From: CAYQFQ01 sp964416925
GTDB lineage: Bacteria; Patescibacteriota; Minisyncoccia; Phycocordibacterales; GWA1-40-21
Direction of reading: 5' to 3'
Assembly: GCA_964416925.1 (NCBI GenBank)
Contig: CAYQFQ010000035.1
Location: 1-6,891 of the forward strand
Length of the DNA: 6,891 nt
The translations under genes were made by a program, and so were the position numbers. Positions within the stretch are counted from its first letter, which is position 1. Every line of letters starts with the position of its first letter. The notes beneath the pieces are model-generated. The model made no database searches. It had not been told where the DNA came from and saw only the letters and a program-made list of their open reading frames with translations. This document shows, one piece after another, positions 1 to 4,612 of the stretch.

Positions 1-1
1 T

Positions 2-208
2 CTCAATAAAGGATAGTCCTCTTAGAAAGAGTATTGTGGGTTTTAAGTGTAGTGTCTCAAGGAGCTCAGTCCATCTTATTTTTTCAGAGGTAATTTTTAA
101 ATATCCAAGATTGATAACGAGAACACCTAGGACAATTCTTAAGATTGTTGGCGCAAGTAACCCATAGTTTAAAATATCTGGGAAAGCGTTTGATAAGTGG
201 TTGAACAT
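2..208 (-). CDS. DoxX-like integral membrane protein, 5' part (runs off left edge)
   Basis: An open frame reads from ATG at 208 leftwards to the window edge without a stop, giving 69 N-terminal residues. The protein begins with a short polar stretch, then a hydrophobic helix with the segment LAPTILRIVLGVLVINLGYL at about residues 18-37, then a charged loop (KITSEKIRW) and the beginning of a second hydrophobic stretch. An Arg inside the first helix followed by a Gly-rich face and G-x-x-K is typical of DoxX-like small membrane proteins, which usually have four helices. The assignment rests on the N-terminus only and the function is unknown. The start is supported by an extended -10 box ending 6 nt upstream. 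It is divergent from the RNA methyltransferase gene with a 53-bp gap. The C-terminal part lies outside the window. Confidence 0.6.
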   Translation of the reverse strand, partial: MFNHLSNAFPDILNYGLLAPTILRIVLGVLVINLGYLKITSEKIRWTELLETLHLKPTILFLRGLSFIE

Positions 209-214
209 GGCGAA

Positions 215-223
215 ATTATATCA
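215..223 (-). promoter_or_regulatory. Extended -10 promoter of DoxX-like gene
   Basis: On the minus strand the sequence reads TG-A-TATAAT, a perfect extended -10. Six bases separate it from the ATG at 208, so transcription would start at or within a base or two of the start codon. No Shine-Dalgarno fits in this space. Confidence 0.65.
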
Positions 224-246
224 TACTTTCTTTTTACGTGTAAAAG

Positions 247-252
247 TATAAT
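247..252 (+). promoter_or_regulatory. -10 box of the TrmH-family methyltransferase gene
   Basis: A perfect TATAAT lies 9 bases upstream of the ATG at 262, without a good -35 at standard spacing. Expected transcription start is about 259-262, giving a leaderless or nearly leaderless mRNA. There is no Shine-Dalgarno. Confidence 0.6.
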
Positions 253-261
253 ATCTTAAAT

Positions 262-738
262 ATGAAAATAAAAGATGCTGTGGTGGTATTAGACAACATA
301 AGGAGTGTACACAACGTGGGCTCCATTTTTCGTACTTCAGATGCTTTGGGCGTTTCTAAGATATACCTTTGTGGTTGTACTCCAACCCCTCTTGATAGAT
401 TTGGTAGAGAAAGAAAAGATTTAGCAAAAACCGCTCTCGGTGCAGAGAAAGATGTAAAATGGGAGTATTTTAAAGATACTATCTCTATATTAAAGAGACT
501 TAAAAAAGAGGGGTTTGAAATTATTGCGGTTGAACAGGACAAAAAATCTGTTGATTGTAGGAAAATAAAAGTTAAATCAAAAGTCGCGCTTATTATGGGT
601 AATGAGGTAGAGGGTGTAAGTAGGGAAGTCTTAAAGTTAGCAGATAAAATTGCTGAAATTCCGATGAGGGGTAAAAAAGAGTCATTAAATGTGTCAGTGT
701 CTTTTGGAATTGCAGGTTTCTGTATATTACAAAAGTAA
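262..738 (+). CDS. SpoU/TrmH-family RNA 2'-O-methyltransferase
   Basis: This 158-residue protein is a compact SPOUT-class, S-adenosylmethionine-dependent methyltransferase acting on a ribose 2'-OH in tRNA or rRNA. All three SpoU motifs are visible. Motif 1 is at residues 8-30, with the N-x5-R pair (N18, R24) in LDNIRSVHNVGSIFRTSDA. Motif 2 is at residues 108-122, with IMGNEVEGVS. Motif 3 is at residues 133-150, with IPM, then ESLNVSVSFGIAG. Motifs 2 and 3 form the trefoil knot that binds the cofactor. The length matches the catalytic domain alone, with no N-terminal substrate-recognition domain, as in TrmL-like or stand-alone TrmH enzymes. The exact target nucleotide cannot be told. The gene stops 30-36 bp before the Mur ligase gene, and each has its own -10 box. 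Confidence 0.9.
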   Translation: MKIKDAVVVLDNIRSVHNVGSIFRTSDALGVSKIYLCGCTPTPLDRFGRERKDLAKTALGAEKDVKWEYFKDTISILKRLKKEGFEIIAVEQDKKSVDCRKIKVKSKVALIMGNEVEGVSREVLKLADKIAEIPMRGKKESLNVSVSFGIAGFCILQK

Positions 739-760
739 TTTTGAATAATCTCGATATCAG

Positions 761-768
761 TATATTAT
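761..768 (+). promoter_or_regulatory. -10 box(es) of the Mur ligase gene
   Basis: Overlapping TATATT (761-766) and TATTAT (763-768) lie 8 and 6 bases before the ATG at 775. The earlier in-frame ATG at 769 touches the box and would lie upstream of the expected transcription start. The arrangement matches the other leaderless-type promoters here but is the weakest match to consensus. Confidence 0.45.
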
Positions 769-774
769 ATGCAT

Positions 775-2094
775 ATGGAGGCAATACTTCGATTTACAAA
801 AAAAATAGTGCCCAAGAGCCTTTTTTCTTTTGCTCAACCAATATATCATTATGTTCTGGCTTTTTTGGGTGCTTTAATTAACCGATTTCCTTCAAGAAAT
901 ATCAAAGTAATCGCAGTTACGGGGACAAAAGGAAAAACTTCAACTGTGGAGTTTGTTAATACTATTTTAGAGGAAGCTGGTTTTAAGACCGCTCTTGCTG
1001 GAACCTTACGTTTTAAAATAGGAGGTGAATCGAAACCAAATCTATTTAAAATGACAATGCCCGGGAGATTTTTTATACAGAATTTTTTGAGACGTGCAGT
1101 AGATGCAAAATGTGATTATGCAATAATTGAGATTTCTTCTGAGGCATCAAAGCAGTATAGACATAAGTTTATTGATCTTGATGCTCTCATTTTTACAAAT
1201 CTTGCGCCGGAGCATATAGAGTCACACGGAAGTTTTGAAAAATACAGAGAAGCAAAGCTTGATATTGCAAGGGCATTACAAAGTTCAAGTAAGAAGACAA
1301 AAGTTATTATTGCAAATATAGACGACAGAGAGGGTCAGAAGTTTTTGGATATAAAAACCGAGAAGAATATTTCTTACTCTCTTTCAGATGTTACGGACAT
1401 TTTTACAAAAGAGAATGAGGTACAATTTATATACAAGGGAATCCCGATTAAAAGCAGTCTGCTTGGCGAATTTAATATATATAATATGTTGGGGGCATTA
1501 AAGCTTGCAGAAACACAAGGGGTAGGAATTGATGTTGGGGCAAGGGGATTAGCAAAATTGACCGAAATAAAAGGTAGAGTTCAAAAAATAGTTGTTGGCC
1601 CCATAAACACACAGGGTGTGTCGGGCAAGCAGTCTTTTGATGTTGTTGTGGATTACGCTCACACACCAGACTCACTTTGCGCACTTTATAAAGCGTTTGG
1701 AGAAAGTATAAAAATTTGTGTATTAGGAAATTGTGGTGGGGGAAGAGATAAATGGAAGAGAAAAGAGATGGCTTTAATAGCAGAAAAATATTGTGACGAA
1801 ATAATCCTTACAGATGAAGACCCTTATGACGACAAACCAGAAGAGATTGTCATGGAGATGGAGAGAGAAATGAAGAATAAAAAACCGCAAGTTGAAATGG
1901 ATAGGAGAAAGGCTATATCAAAAGCAATTATAAAAGCAGACCTTTTGTCGAAAACTGGAGAGAAAAAAGTTTCCGTACTTATAACAGGTAAGGGGACAGA
2001 CCCTTATATAATGAGAGCAAATGGAAGAAAGGAAAAATGGAGTGATGCGGAAGTAGCGAGAGAGGAACTTGAGAAAAACTTGTCTATTAAGTAA
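775..2094 (+). CDS. murE: MurE-like Mur ligase (UDP-N-acetylmuramyl-tripeptide synthetase type)
   Basis: This is an ATP-dependent Mur ligase that probably adds the third amino acid to UDP-MurNAc-dipeptide in the cytoplasm. Residues are numbered from the alternative ATG at 769 (441 aa); from 775 it is 439 aa. Visible are the P-loop TGTKGKTST (51-59), the TMPG segment (96-99), IEISSEAS (120-127), the carbamylated-lysine region YREAK (K163), GEFNIYNMLGAL (233-244), VDYAHTP (294-300), LGNCGGGRDKWKR (319-331) and GKGTDPY (407-413). The P-loop is only about 50 residues from the N-terminus, roughly half the usual distance in MurE, so the uridine-binding N-terminal domain is trimmed. The DNPR-type amino-acid recognition motif is replaced by DEDPYDD (349-355), so meso-diaminopimelate specificity should not be assumed. 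Start 775 is preferred because 769 overlaps the -10 region. No Shine-Dalgarno is present. Confidence 0.85.
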   Translation: MEAILRFTKKIVPKSLFSFAQPIYHYVLAFLGALINRFPSRNIKVIAVTGTKGKTSTVEFVNTILEEAGFKTALAGTLRFKIGGESKPNLFKMTMPGRFFIQNFLRRAVDAKCDYAIIEISSEASKQYRHKFIDLDALIFTNLAPEHIESHGSFEKYREAKLDIARALQSSSKKTKVIIANIDDREGQKFLDIKTEKNISYSLSDVTDIFTKENEVQFIYKGIPIKSSLLGEFNIYNMLGALKLAETQGVGIDVGARGLAKLTEIKGRVQKIVVGPINTQGVSGKQSFDVVVDYAHTPDSLCALYKAFGESIKICVLGNCGGGRDKWKRKEMALIAEKYCDEIILTDEDPYDDKPEEIVMEMEREMKNKKPQVEMDRRKAISKAIIKADLLSKTGEKKVSVLITGKGTDPYIMRANGRKEKWSDAEVAREELEKNLSIK

Positions 2095-2113
2095 AAGACG
2101 TACTGTTTACTTA
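2088..2113. repeat. AT-rich 8-bp inverted repeat at the Mur ligase stop
   Basis: TAAGTAAA (2088-2095) and TTTACTTA (2106-2113) are perfect inverted arms around a 10-nt spacer. The left arm covers the stop codon of the Mur ligase gene, and the right arm covers the candidate -35 of the next gene. No T-tract follows, so it is not a normal intrinsic terminator. It could be an operator for the downstream gene, or chance in AT-rich DNA. Confidence 0.3.
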
Positions 2114-2134
2114 TCTGGAGTTTTGTTATATACT
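2106..2134 (+). promoter_or_regulatory. Promoter of the 74-aa orphan gene
   Basis: A -35-like TTTACT (2106-2111, 4 of 6 matches to TTGACA) is separated by 17 bp from TATACT (2129-2134). The predicted start near 2141 gives a leader of about 20 nt that contains the Shine-Dalgarno. This differs from the leaderless-type promoters of the neighbouring genes. Confidence 0.5.
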
Positions 2135-2152
2135 ATGAAAAAGTTCTTAAAA

Positions 2153-2159
2153 GGGAGGT
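2153..2159 (+). promoter_or_regulatory. Strong Shine-Dalgarno of the 74-aa orphan gene
   Basis: GGGAGGT contains a six-base match (GGAGGT) to the canonical anti-Shine-Dalgarno, 4 bases before the ATG at 2164. It is the clearest ribosome binding site in the window and fixes the start. Confidence 0.75.
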
Positions 2160-2163
2160 CCTT

Positions 2164-2388
2164 ATGCCAAAGGTTATGAAGGTTGGTGCGACCAGGTTTC
2201 GACCTAATAATAAGGGGGGAGTTAGCGTTAGTTGCTGTATTCCCGGTCTCGGTGATCTCTTGTTTCGGCTTAATCCATCAGGTGGCCAGAAAATCGATTT
2301 GGAGTTTGCCAGGATAGTCTTAGGCCCTCTTCATAAAGATGTTTCAAGGGCGGTTATGGGTTGTGCTGGTCTGCTTAAGGCCAACTAG
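2164..2388 (+). CDS. Orphan 74-aa protein of unknown function
   Basis: I do not recognise this 74-residue protein. It is basic at the N-terminus (KVMKVGATRFRPNNKGG), then has a Cys pair in VSVSCCIPGLGDLLFRLNP (about residues 21-39), a Gly/Ser turn (SGGQKID), and a C-terminal segment with another Cys (VMGCAGLLKAN). No signal peptide or clear membrane helix is seen. That it is a real gene is supported by the strong Shine-Dalgarno, a plausible own promoter, and a perfect intrinsic terminator starting 12 bp after the stop, making a neat single-gene transcription unit. GC content, counted by hand, is 107 of 225 (about 48%), against about 28-30% in two 60-base samples of the neighbouring Mur ligase gene. 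Codons such as CGG, CCC, GGC and CTC are used. This composition suggests recent transfer or strong selection on the RNA or codons. Confidence 0.65.
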   Translation: MPKVMKVGATRFRPNNKGGVSVSCCIPGLGDLLFRLNPSGGQKIDLEFARIVLGPLHKDVSRAVMGCAGLLKAN

Positions 2389-2399
2389 CCACTGTATCG

Positions 2400-2437
2400 A
2401 AAGGCTCGGGAAGAATCCCGAGCCTTTTCTTTTTTTA
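2400..2437 (+). terminator. Intrinsic terminator after the 74-aa orphan gene
   Basis: A perfect 10-bp GC-rich stem, AAGGCTCGGG (2401-2410) with CCCGAGCCTT (2417-2426), has a six-base loop AAGAAT. It is followed by a T-rich tract (TTCTTTTTTT). This is a textbook rho-independent terminator, on the plus strand only. Confidence 0.93.
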
Positions 2438-2480
2438 TATATTGTATAGACTACAATGATTGTGTTATGTGAATAATTTT

Positions 2481-2527
2481 GGAGTACCCCGGTAAAATAT
2501 GTCCGTAAGAACGGAATTTCACGGGAT
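2481..2527. repeat. Hairpin repeat copy 1
   Basis: The unit begins with GGAGTACCCC. Outer pairing is CCC (2488-2490) with GGG (2523-2525). The arm GTAAAAT (2492-2498) pairs with ATTTCAC (2516-2522) with one A·C mismatch. After a 3-nt bulge, an inner stem TCCGT (2502-2506) pairs with ACGGA (2511-2515) around the loop AAGA. No T-tract follows, so it is not a terminator. It is the first of three related units in the gene-free stretch before fpg. Confidence 0.8.
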
Positions 2528-2550
2528 TAATTAAAAAGGGTAGTGATGTT

Positions 2551-2600
2551 GAGAATATACCCCGGTGAAATAGGTCTATAAGAATAGACATTTCACAGTT
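2551..2600. repeat. Hairpin repeat copy 2
   Basis: Here the arm GTGAAAT (2565-2571) pairs perfectly with ATTTCAC (2590-2596). The inner stem is GTCTAT (2574-2579) with ATAGAC (2584-2589) around the same AAGA loop. Compared with copies 1 and 3 the inner stem differs on both sides so that pairing is kept. The outer clamp is lost on the 3' side (AGTT instead of GGGG). It begins GAGAATATACCCC, resembling the GGAGTACCCC entry of the other copies. Confidence 0.78.
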
Positions 2601-2610
2601 AGTAATATGT

Positions 2611-2657
2611 GGAGTACCCCAGTGAAATAGATCCGTAAGAACGGAATTTCACGGGGT
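2611..2657. repeat. Hairpin repeat copy 3 (most complete)
   Basis: All helices are intact. The outer clamp is ACCCC (2616-2620) with GGGGT (2653-2657), then a bulged A, then GTGAAAT (2622-2628) with ATTTCAC (2646-2652). A bulged AGA follows, then TCCGT (2632-2636) with ACGGA (2641-2645) around AAGA. The 5' entry GGAGTACCCC is identical to copy 1. It ends exactly where the next inverted repeat, next to the fpg start, begins. Confidence 0.82.
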
Positions 2658-2695
2658 GGCGATTTTTATAGTCGCTTTGCTCCTTAAAAATCGCC
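2658..2695. repeat. Perfect 11-bp inverted repeat abutting the fpg start codon
   Basis: GGCGATTTTTA (2658-2668) and TAAAAATCGCC (2685-2695) pair perfectly around a 16-nt spacer. The ATG of fpg is the next base. No Shine-Dalgarno lies between. The right arm contains TAAAAA (2685-2690), a weak -10 candidate 5 nt before the ATG, so the repeat could be an operator over a leaderless promoter. Alternatively it is an RNA hairpin placed at the start codon, or another mobile hairpin unit. Confidence 0.7.
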
Positions 2696-3616
2696 ATGCC
2701 GGAATTACCCGAAGTACAGACAACAGTAAATATATTGGATAAAAAAATCAAAGGACTACATATAAAAGATGTATGGTCTGATTATAATTCACCTTTCAAC
2801 AAAGGTAAGGAAAACATAAAGGATCCAAAATATTTTTCATATTTTAGAAAGGAACTACTTGGAAGCAAGATTCTTGGTGTTAGAAGAAGGGCGAAAAATG
2901 TTTTGATAGATGTTTCAAATGGTGAGACGGTATTGGTACACATGAAGATGACTGGGCATTTGATGTACGGAAAATATGAATACAAAAACAAAAAATGGCT
3001 TCCCGCAGAAGAAGGCCCCCTCAATGATCCGTATAATCGTTTCATACACCTTGTGTTCTGTTTTTCTAATTTCAAACAACTCGTTTTATCTGACACAAGA
3101 AAGTTTGCAAAAGTAATTCTTTTCAACACGTTATCTCAGGAGAAAAGCGGTCTAAATGAAATGGGTCCTGAGCCACTCGATAAAAGTTTTTCATTTTTGG
3201 TCTTTAAAAAGGCAATTTTAAGAAGACCAAGCGGTAGAATTAAAAATGTTTTGATGGACCAGTCTATAATTGCCGGTATTGGTAATATTTATTCTGATGA
3301 AGTATTGTGGATGTCTTCAGTTCACCCGGAGGGAAAAGTGGTGGATATTTCGGAGGTGAGCTTGAAAAAAATCTATAAAAATATAAGATATGTGCTTCGC
3401 AAATCAATTGGCCTGGGCGGAGACTCAATGTCTGATTATAGAAATCCAGATGGGGAGAAAGGAAGTTTCCAGAATTTTCACAAAGTTTACAGAAGAAAAG
3501 GGGAGAGATGTTTATTAAAAGGATGCAGTGGAATTATAGAAAGAAAAATCGTGGGTGGTAGAAGTGCTCATTTCTGTAACTGTCATCAGAGGTTATCAAT
3601 AGGTCGTCGTAAATAA
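2696..3616 (+). CDS. mutM: Formamidopyrimidine-DNA glycosylase (Fpg/MutM)
   Basis: This 306-residue enzyme excises oxidised purines such as 8-oxoguanine and cleaves the abasic site, starting base-excision repair. The N-terminus PELPEVQT supplies the nucleophile Pro2 and catalytic Glu3, which fixes the start. K67 in RRRAKNVLIDV corresponds to the DNA-binding Lys of the family. MTGHLMY (85-91), R135 with F137 in DTRKFAKV, and the helix-two-turn-helix with N197 (QSIIAGIGNIYSDE) are present. R289 lies in the GGRSAHF hairpin. The zinc finger is unusual: C272 and C277 are four residues apart, and the second pair is C294-N-C-H297 instead of C-x2-C, so His297 probably serves as ligand. The protein is about 30 residues longer than usual, with an insertion around residues 28-50 (SPFNKGKENIKDPKYF). 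No Shine-Dalgarno is visible. Hairpin repeats lie on both sides of the gene. Confidence 0.95.
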   Translation: MPELPEVQTTVNILDKKIKGLHIKDVWSDYNSPFNKGKENIKDPKYFSYFRKELLGSKILGVRRRAKNVLIDVSNGETVLVHMKMTGHLMYGKYEYKNKKWLPAEEGPLNDPYNRFIHLVFCFSNFKQLVLSDTRKFAKVILFNTLSQEKSGLNEMGPEPLDKSFSFLVFKKAILRRPSGRIKNVLMDQSIIAGIGNIYSDEVLWMSSVHPEGKVVDISEVSLKKIYKNIRYVLRKSIGLGGDSMSDYRNPDGEKGSFQNFHKVYRRKGERCLLKGCSGIIERKIVGGRSAHFCNCHQRLSIGRRK

Positions 3617-3620
3617 ATTC

Positions 3621-3675
3621 ACCCTGTTAAATTCCCGCTTTGCGGGATCCGTCTTAGACGGATATTTAACAGGGT
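3621..3675. repeat. Perfect three-way-junction inverted repeat between fpg and the small membrane protein
   Basis: The outer arms ACCCTGTTAAAT (3621-3632) and ATTTAACAGGGT (3664-3675) are perfectly complementary over 12 bp. They enclose two perfect 6-bp hairpins: TCCCGC/GCGGGA with loop TTT (3633-3647), and TCCGTC/GACGGA with loop TTA (3648-3662). Only T3663 is unpaired outside the loops, so the unit can fold as a cloverleaf-like junction in RNA or as a cruciform in DNA. It is followed by A-rich sequence rather than T's on the plus strand, so it is not a terminator. The outer arm and the second hairpin resemble the repeats upstream of fpg. Confidence 0.85.
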
Positions 3676-3687
3676 AAAAAAATAAAA

Positions 3688-3692
3688 TGGGA
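3688..3692 (+). promoter_or_regulatory. Shine-Dalgarno-like site deciding the start of the small membrane protein
   Basis: TGGGAG (3688-3693 region) precedes the ATG at 3702 by about 8-9 bases. The upstream in-frame ATG at 3687 overlaps this site and itself has only A-rich sequence before it, so 3702 is the more likely start. Confidence 0.45.
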
Positions 3693-3701
3693 GAAAGTTC
3701 A

Positions 3702-3878
3702 ATGGAGTTAGTTAAATGGATTGTAATTTTTATTGTCGTAATAAGTGTTTTTAACTTGGTTACCGGAAAGACACCTTACAACGGTGGTAATACAAACAAT
3801 AATACCATTCAAGGTAAAACATACACAGCAACTATTATTGTAGGAAATCAGCCAGCAACGACATATCGTAATTGGTAA
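3702..3878 (+). CDS. Small single-pass membrane protein of unknown function
   Basis: I do not recognise this protein: 58 residues from 3702, or 63 if the ATG at 3687 is used. It starts MELVKWIVIFIVVISVFNLV, an N-terminal hydrophobic helix with a Lys on the N-side. This predicts the N-terminus inside and a 38-residue tail outside the membrane. The tail is rich in Thr, Asn and Gly (NGGNTNNNTIQ) with beta-prone stretches (YTATIIVGN) and few charges, and has no Cys and no lipobox. It could be a surface-exposed peptide, a small subunit of a membrane complex, or a pilin-like protein, but nothing proves any of these. It lies downstream of fpg and the three-way-junction repeat, and its stop codon overlaps the following hairpin. 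Confidence 0.55.
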   Translation: MELVKWIVIFIVVISVFNLVTGKTPYNGGNTNNNTIQGKTYTATIIVGNQPATTYRNW

Positions 3879-3915
3879 AGTGGTCAACGTGGCACGTTGA
3901 CCACTTTGACTTTTT
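3877..3915 (+). terminator. Hairpin terminator between the small membrane protein and ruvA
   Basis: The arms AAAGTGGTCAACGT (3877-3890) and ACGTTGACCACTTT (3894-3907) are a perfect 14-bp stem with loop GGC. They are followed by GAC and five T's (3911-3915). The left arm includes the last two bases of the TAA stop of the small membrane protein. It lies 5-6 bp from the ruvA stop, so it may also work in the ruvA direction, though only the stem's own three T's follow on that strand. Confidence 0.8.
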
Positions 3916-3920
3916 CGTGT

Positions 3921-4496
3921 TTATTTTTTACCGAGAATCTTTAGTGCACTGCGAACTCTGTCGCTTACACTTGTAATAGACTTGTCTATTTCTTGAAGTG
4001 CTTCTCTTGCATCTTTTTGTGAATACCCAAGGGCTTTTAGAGTTTCGACAGCATCAATCTCTTCTTTGATATTTGAGAAGCTCTCGTTTTCTTCTGAGAA
4101 TACCTTGCCTTTTAATTCGAGTACTATTTTATCTGCAATCTTTTTACCGATACCTGAGACCTTCACTAGGTGTGATATATCTCCAGTAGATATTGCTCTT
4201 TTTATGGTAGAGACGGTCGTTATTGATAAAATATTTATTGCAGTTTTTGGGCCAATACCGGAAATGGAAATAAGCTTTTCAAAAAATAACATTTCATCTT
4301 TTGTTGTAAAGCCGTATAAGTCCAAAGCATCTTCCCTTACGACAAGGTGAGTATGTACAGAAATTTTTGTTCCAACTTCGCCCGAAGATTGTATTAAGTC
4401 AGCTGTCGAATAGACTTTAAAGCCAATTCCACCAACTCCAATTACAAGGAATTTGTCTGTTTTGTCTAAAATTGTACCCTCAAGTCTCGATATCAT
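3921..4496 (-). CDS. ruvA: Holliday junction branch migration protein RuvA
   Basis: RuvA tetramers clamp the Holliday junction and load the RuvB motor for branch migration. The 191-residue length is normal. Domain I is an OB-fold (residues 1-63, starting MISRLEGTI, with VGGIGFKVY and LVVREDALDLYGF). Domain II carries two helix-hairpin-helix motifs: ISISGIGPKTAINIL (76-90) and LVKVSGIGKKIADKIVLEL (110-128). Domain III (about 145-191), with AVETLKALGYSQKDAREAL, is the flexible RuvB-contacting module. The acidic pin residues E55 and D56 in VREDAL are present. The start at 4496 is supported by alignment of the family N-terminus (M-I-x-x-L-x-G) and by an extended -10 box 7 nt upstream. ruvB and ruvC are not in the window. 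It is divergent from rpsT. Confidence 0.96.
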   Translation of the reverse strand: MISRLEGTILDKTDKFLVIGVGGIGFKVYSTADLIQSSGEVGTKISVHTHLVVREDALDLYGFTTKDEMLFFEKLISISGIGPKTAINILSITTVSTIKRAISTGDISHLVKVSGIGKKIADKIVLELKGKVFSEENESFSNIKEEIDAVETLKALGYSQKDAREALQEIDKSITSVSDRVRSALKILGKK

Positions 4497-4503
4497 GTCT
4501 AGT

Positions 4504-4512
4504 ATTCTATCA
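4504..4512 (-). promoter_or_regulatory. Extended -10 promoter of ruvA
   Basis: The minus strand reads TG-A-TAGAAT, 7 bases before the ruvA ATG. Transcription would start at about the start codon. No Shine-Dalgarno is present. Confidence 0.6.
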
Positions 4513-4526
4513 CAAAAAGTCTTGTG

Positions 4527-4549
4527 TATAATTTGATAATTTAATCAAA
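4527..4549 (+). promoter_or_regulatory. Possible second promoter/operator in the ruvA-rpsT gap
   Basis: A perfect TATAAT (4527-4532) on the plus strand runs into a 6-bp inverted repeat, TTTGAT (4532-4537) with ATCAAA (4544-4549). It could give a second rpsT transcript with a leader of about 80 nt. It could equally be chance in this AT-rich gap. Confidence 0.25.
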
Positions 4550-4606
4550 CTATGTTATTGTGTGACCACATCAAGTAATCGTGTCTCGATAAAAGATTAA
4601 ACAATT

Positions 4607-4612
4607 TATAAT
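4607..4612 (+). promoter_or_regulatory. -10 box of rpsT
   Basis: A perfect TATAAT lies 7 bases before the rpsT ATG at 4620. There is no Shine-Dalgarno between, and no convincing -35. The mRNA is predicted to start at the AUG. Confidence 0.6.

Noticed and set aside
234..542. Minus-strand open frame across the TrmH-family gene
   Set aside because: It lies antisense to a gene with all SpoU motifs and has low-complexity composition with no recognisable family.
769..774. ATG at 769 as start of the Mur ligase
   Set aside because: It is embedded in or next to the -10 box, with no Shine-Dalgarno. The in-frame ATG at 775 has the same spacing as the other genes. It cannot be excluded if the gene is co-transcribed with the methyltransferase gene.
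2481..2657. The three tandem repeats as a CRISPR array
   Set aside because: The units are strongly self-complementary and diverged, with short similar spacers (not unique 30-40 nt ones), and there are no cas genes.
2782..3129. Minus-strand open frame of 115 codons inside fpg
   Set aside because: It is fully antisense to a conserved Fpg coding region, with no promoter or ribosome binding site.
2481..3675. Hairpins around fpg as intrinsic terminators
   Set aside because: None of them is followed by a T-tract on the plus strand, in contrast to the real terminators at 2400-2437 and 4894-4922.
4066..4350. Plus-strand open frame antisense to ruvA
   Set aside because: The RuvA helix-hairpin-helix motifs are in the opposite strand at this place; the frame is a shadow.
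4558..4570. TGTG-TGAC-CACA palindrome upstream of rpsT as a regulator site
   Set aside because: The arms are only four bases, and there is no second copy in the window.
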